Assembly: GCA_050304135.1 (NCBI GenBank)
Contig: JBNLDC010000029.1
Location: 72,859 to 136,858 of the forward strand
Source: JAFGNB01 sp050304135
GTDB lineage: Bacteria > Fibrobacterota > Chitinivibrionia > Chitinivibrionales > Chitinispirillaceae
Reading direction: 5' to 3'
DNA length: 64,000 nt
Numbering within the stretch: position 1 is the first letter of the stretch; every line of letters starts with the position of its first letter. Under the pieces are notes generated by a model that ran no database searches, had not been told where the DNA came from, and worked only from the letters and a program-made list of their open reading frames with translations. The translations under genes and the position numbers were made by a program. Below are positions 62,801 to 64,000 of this stretch, piece after piece.

Positions 62801-62890
62801 GGCGTAGTATCCCTGACCAAAGCTGAGGGAAGTAAACAGGGTAATGAGAACAAAAATCGGCAGGGCAGGGGCATGCAGGGGTCGATTCAA
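56816..62890 (-). CDS. Giant secreted modular surface protein (DUF2341, LamG, PATR, Ig, PKD)
   Basis: A 2024-residue exported protein. A signal peptide (PIFVLITLFTSLSFG) ends near 26. DUF2341 spans ~45-150, then a LamG-like region (GVWHLEDMTDASPQGNTGIA) to ~350, then autotransporter-associated beta-strand repeats (NGTLLLSGANTYTGAT) near 450-600. Two Ig-like domains lie at 635-800. Five PKD domains of ~82 residues (TSRTWDFGDGESDTAQNP type) run to ~1215. A fibronectin-like region and a long undivided part follow, and the tail (FSRIYPNPARSIVNF, LVVYDLHGRKVWEKRG, LLAAGEHTIAWNGRDRRGG) is a type IX-like or FlgD-like sorting domain. Likely a cell-surface adhesin or polysaccharide-binding protein; no catalytic site seen. 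Confidence 0.9.
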   Translation of the reverse strand: MNRPLHAPALPIFVLITLFTSLSFGQGYYADWGYSRHIVLNTSATGANVSDTVTEFPVLVRLNPSTFNGFAQTNAGGTDIRFAKPDSTPLPYQIERWLDGSGNNDTAEIWVLVDTVYGTNASQSIIMFWGNAIAADSSDGTAVFDTTNGFVGVWHLEDMTDASPQGNTGIAQNTPGTVSSIIGNGISLNGSNQYITTTSTFTNPNPVTVSAWFKTTTSAGGKIIGLGDAQTGSSTNNDRSIYMGNSGKLYFGVYPNSIVACSTSTTYRDGNWHYAAATLSASGTILYVDGAAAMSISGTTTAQNYTGYWRIGYDRITSWPAEPSSYYFSGNIDEPVVAGSARSADWIKLCYENQKSGQTLLQDPTALTWNPTKTSGIWGSDENWTLDGKNFIGWIPGLSAFFGGSSVAYTVTVSGTQNLDSLAITAGNSCTFSGGTLNFGTHSGIRITDGTTTIGSVITGSGGLTKYGNGTLLLSGANTYTGATSVPAGTLLVDGSIASTGNVTVASGATLGGEGVVAGTVSAGGATISPGNGGAGTLTIEALTLNSSSLLDFELGSTSDLIDVSGNATIDGDVSITPAAGFHDSTYRIISCTGTLSYNDLTVTSAPSGRLYTFDTSTSDVYLTVFTRLFQTQPADTEVATGEDLAISLNVAGEGTLTYQWQLSPDSAAADTFRTTAALSITSIDMSSDGAQFRCIVNDQYGSDTSNWFTVTVIDSPRVITQPRDTTVIVGDDATFSLVLQNTDGMTYKWRKVDSATTLDSSGATFSLTSVAEDDSGEYYCLVSNIAATVSTDTAHLTVIGAPTAAFDCSPKSGTAPFDVDFTDSSTGSITSRTWDFGDGESDTAQNPTHTYTTSGRFGVLLAVEGPGGTDTTDTTWITSGDSIPVAGFDCAPKNGAAPLEVTFTNLSTGMITSREWNFGDGESDTAENPVHTYTAIGSYGVLLAVTGPEGTDTTDTLWITVGDSIPVATFGASPTSGTVPLEVSFTDSSTGDVTSRTWNFGDGESDTTKNPTHTYTDPGTYGVLLAVEGPGGTDTTDTTWITVSDETPAAKLSFTPRTGIAPLEVLFTDSSTGTITSRTWDFGDGESDTAKNPTHTYTDPGTYGIVLAVEGPGGTDTTDTAWISVNDSTPTAQFSFTPDSGAAPLEITFTDQSTGVITSHTWIFGDGTTASTANATHTYTKAGTYSVTLKVSGPAGTDSLGRTNAITVTADSSEPDTSLADAVTITALTFDSTKGAISIKWCIDTAVFNEDIEVGIVYSLEGQPDSMDGTQIVRMILPCITTTVKLSESIRFDTTYYIALFARNGGAGPWTATTDSTVKIGPPSRQPITFLGTSSSVDTLRIFNDKVILREDPDYNTFAFTDTLAVYDITPQEGFSIVGIPIVFINAGLALPFYVGIRITDLPTGVPITDVRIYRDDNGTISVEHESYVDSAAGIVYLRTSNLKLPFIAMVDSKQPAVAFHSEPDSIANAEENVVDSLHITDNITNLHWTYLYGRGDEVPAPRDSGTLNGTDVVKRFVIASSSHVISSEFGLRALMVVCDGVNCDTLNLSRSVARKNSDVFTTSGNIWHPVYPTAYLDETDPDSLIISRVENSEGYDERYVRLFRWATTQTNTAADSGRWVEYDTANSAVRSLFSLAPGRLFWIKTRENTPIHLGTAHTLSPKDTFSIKLPPGQYTDFGMPFRFGVQVADIMAAGGGATDSVRIFAWSRDTGSGRYGLEPLYINTMADSKDPSVVLKYRDQGGYSLYNPYAKAITLRIPPTLPAQSKALNKKAAAAEGPEWGTKLICTTAGGTALPPLYCGYAPGLVKSVFPVTPTFLQQQLYLIDRSSGIKYGHSIGEDAAGGVTREVRIANASDSAVTIFFKLATTGAFPETYTTTLFDGTTGRYAETGSMEVPAHSALSRWILVGDKGFIERFQATANTFTYAFSRIYPNPARSIVNFRFSVGFGSQEQVHLVVYDLHGRKVWEKRGSALLAAGEHTIAWNGRDRRGGTVGAGRYPVRLSFVDAGGKTVRRFDKILTYLP
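59255..60490 (-). repeat. Five PKD-domain repeats (~246 bp each)
   Basis: Within the giant protein the five PKD units repeat every ~246 bp with high DNA similarity, especially the middle three (about 59507-60244), where runs such as the GGTGTCGGTTCCTCC boundary recur. High DNA similarity, not just protein, suggests recent duplication or gene conversion among the units. Confidence 0.75.
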
Positions 62891-63134
62891 TTCGGTACCT
62901 GGTCTTTAAATGTTATAGGACTGTTGGGCTTTTTCGATATAAAAATAGTATTAATGTTGCCACTCAACTTCAAGGTTTTTATTGTTTTTAGGGTCGATAG
63001 CGGGCAACACAAGAGTGGGTGCGCAAGTGTACTGTGTCTGTTGGTTATTAATAGGAGTTTGGCTTGGTGTACTAGGCTAATCGCATCAACGTTGGCTGAA
63101 AAAAATATTACAGGTGCAATTGGAGGCTCCTTTT

Positions 63135-63162
63135 GTAAGGACATTCAATTGAACATCCCTAC
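63135..63162. repeat. Dispersed 28-bp palindrome, copy 3
   Basis: GTAAGGACATTCAA/TTGAACATCCCTAC. Here two central pairs are broken relative to copies 1 and 2 (GGACA against CATCC), so it looks degenerate. It sits just outside the decayed copy of the giant gene's 3' end, at the same relative place as copy 2. The 244 bp between 62891 and 63134 hold nothing recognised. Confidence 0.7.
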
Positions 63163-63470
63163 AGGTGGCGGAATTACCCCTCATCCCCCGGGGACTATTC
63201 GGGGCGTGACTGCTACGGCAGACAGGTCAGGACCCTGTCGAATCTTCTGACGGTTTTCTCTCCGGTATTAACAAAGTTCAGTCGTACCGGATAGCACCAT
63301 GCTCCCCCCCGTTCCACCCCGGCAGTCGCGACCGTTCCATGCGATGGTGTGCTCACCCGCGGTAAGGAGTGCCGAAACCCGTTTTTTTCCATGCCTTCCG
63401 CCCGTGCAGATCGTACACAACCAGATGCACCTGCTTCTGCCTGCGGATGGTTGACGTATGAAACTTCGGG
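63163..63470 (-). pseudogene. Decayed duplicate of the giant protein's C-terminal sorting domain
   Basis: This stretch aligns by eye with 56785-57060, including the bases just past the stop codon (GGGGACTA..TTCGGGGCG..CGCTACGGCAGA type). It encodes, in shifted frames, CIWLCTICTG (out of frame) and TAGEHTIAWNGRDCRGG, matching AAGEHTIAWNGRDRRGG of the intact gene, and the arginine-rich sorting-domain end. Small insertions and frame breaks make it non-coding. It lies in the same orientation as the intact gene, 5' of it. Confidence 0.85.
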
Positions 63471-63772
63471 AGGTGGGCCGTCGGCGCGTTTTTTTTATTG
63501 TATTCTGAACGGATACTCTATAAGAAATTTTAGCACTCAAAAGGTATCCCGTCATCCGAGAAAAATTCTGCCACCTAAAAAACCGGTAGACTATTCTCTT
63601 GTTCTGAATTCTGACTCCTTAATTCTGGATACCTGAGTGGATACCAAAATTTTTAATTTTCCGGTGCGTACTTTTACCGACGCCCTGCTGTTTGGTGCTG
63701 ACTGCAATTGATCTTGAGCGTATTGCACTTCGGCAGGCGCTCTCCGCTCCGCTTTACTATAGAGGTGGGTAA
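63471..63772. other. Gap between the relic and the last gene
   Basis: About 300 bp with no gene. It has a G/C-poor stretch, a fragment ATACCTGAGTGG (63629-63640) like the MITE-like terminus at 39943, and GAGGTGGGTAA just before the next start. No other signal recognised. Confidence 0.4.
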
Positions 63773-64000
63773 ATGACTACGTCTTCTTTCTGCCGGGCCG
63801 CCGTATTTCTGTTTATTTCCCTTGTTTCCAGCCAGGCAGGAGCGAAAATTACCATACTGGAAAACACTGCGCAGCGATTCTCGTTTTCCTGGGAGCTCGA
63901 CGGTGTTGATACCACTTCGGCTCCCGACGGGAACGGTTCACGGATGGTTTCACTCGGATTCTCAGGCAGCGATGTGGCTCTCGGTGAATACGGGGAACCA
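63773..64000 (+). CDS. Exported protein, N-terminal part (possible C25 peptidase)
   Basis: The right end of the window cuts this gene after 76 residues. The ATG follows GAGGTGGG. It begins with a signal peptide (FCRAAVFLFISLVSSQAGA) and continues ITILENTAQRFSFSWELDGVDTT, a pattern seen at the start of gingipain-like C25 peptidases and PorU-type proteins in type IX secretion bacteria. That identity is a guess; the catalytic part lies beyond the window. Confidence 0.6.
   Translation, partial: MTTSSFCRAAVFLFISLVSSQAGAKITILENTAQRFSFSWELDGVDTTSAPDGNGSRMVSLGFSGSDVALGEYGEP

Noticed and set aside
62780..63250. 156-codon plus-strand frame over the giant gene's start
   Set aside because: It overlaps the signal peptide of the giant gene on the other strand, has no homology, and spans the palindrome and relic.

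Overview
The window reads as about 64 kb of a Gram-negative, free-living anaerobe-like bacterium with roughly even base composition. Outer-membrane receptors and beta-barrels, lipoproteins, secreted carbohydrate-active enzymes and C-terminal domains resembling type IX (Por-type) sorting signals point to the Fibrobacterota/Bacteroidota side of the tree, with a Chitinispirillum-like fibrobacter as my best guess. That placement is inference from protein style; there is no rRNA in the window. No tRNA, rRNA, CRISPR array, prophage or intact insertion sequence was seen.

Layout. 0-3.5 kb: a nitrogenase-associated ArsC-like protein; a Nif11-type small protein with a Cys-rich tail followed by an 81-residue partner; and an opposing operon of HTH regulator, BtrH-type acyltransferase-like protein and acyl carrier protein. 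3.7-10.6 kb: a co-directional cluster of TonB receptor, methyltransferase, FmdE-family protein, lipoprotein binding protein, FecCD-type permease and ATPase, which looks like uptake of a chelated metal or cofactor (molybdenum or tungsten is a guess). 10.9-14 kb: a Cys-rich PAS/LuxR regulator and a chemoreceptor with two CZB domains. 14-21 kb: a secreted CE1-like esterase, a RecA-like/PEP-synthase-like fusion, and gdhA facing nrpR across a 331-bp region that holds a perfect GGAA-N6-TTCC site, the operator known for archaeal NrpR.

21-38 kb: three outer-membrane barrel genes in a row; secreted enzymes (GH30, BNR_4 propeller, a TIM-barrel-like protein, an exported archaemetzincin); small lipoproteins; a YihY/BrkB membrane protein; and two tandem paralogous lipoproteins built of cadherin-like repeats. 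37.5-48 kb: two small elements with terminal inverted repeats, an O-antigen-ligase-like protein with TPRs, an EFR1 flavodoxin-ferredoxin, and an operon of BamA-like barrel, TPR protein, 81-residue protein and GH57/DUF3536 enzyme, then a DksA/TraR-like protein. 48-52 kb: thiC, prmA and prs, then a broken cupin gene. 52-56.6 kb: a hybrid histidine kinase and its response regulator. 56.8-64 kb: a 2024-residue secreted modular protein, a decayed copy of its 3' end about 6 kb away, and the start of another exported protein.

Taken together the window mixes nitrogen-fixation accessories and nitrogen control (ArsC-like, Nif11, NrpR, GdhA, possible Mo uptake) with extracellular polysaccharide attack and surface biogenesis. 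Several families better known from archaea (NrpR, FmdE, archaemetzincin) occur here in a bacterial setting. All assignments were made by reading the sequence; no database search was run.
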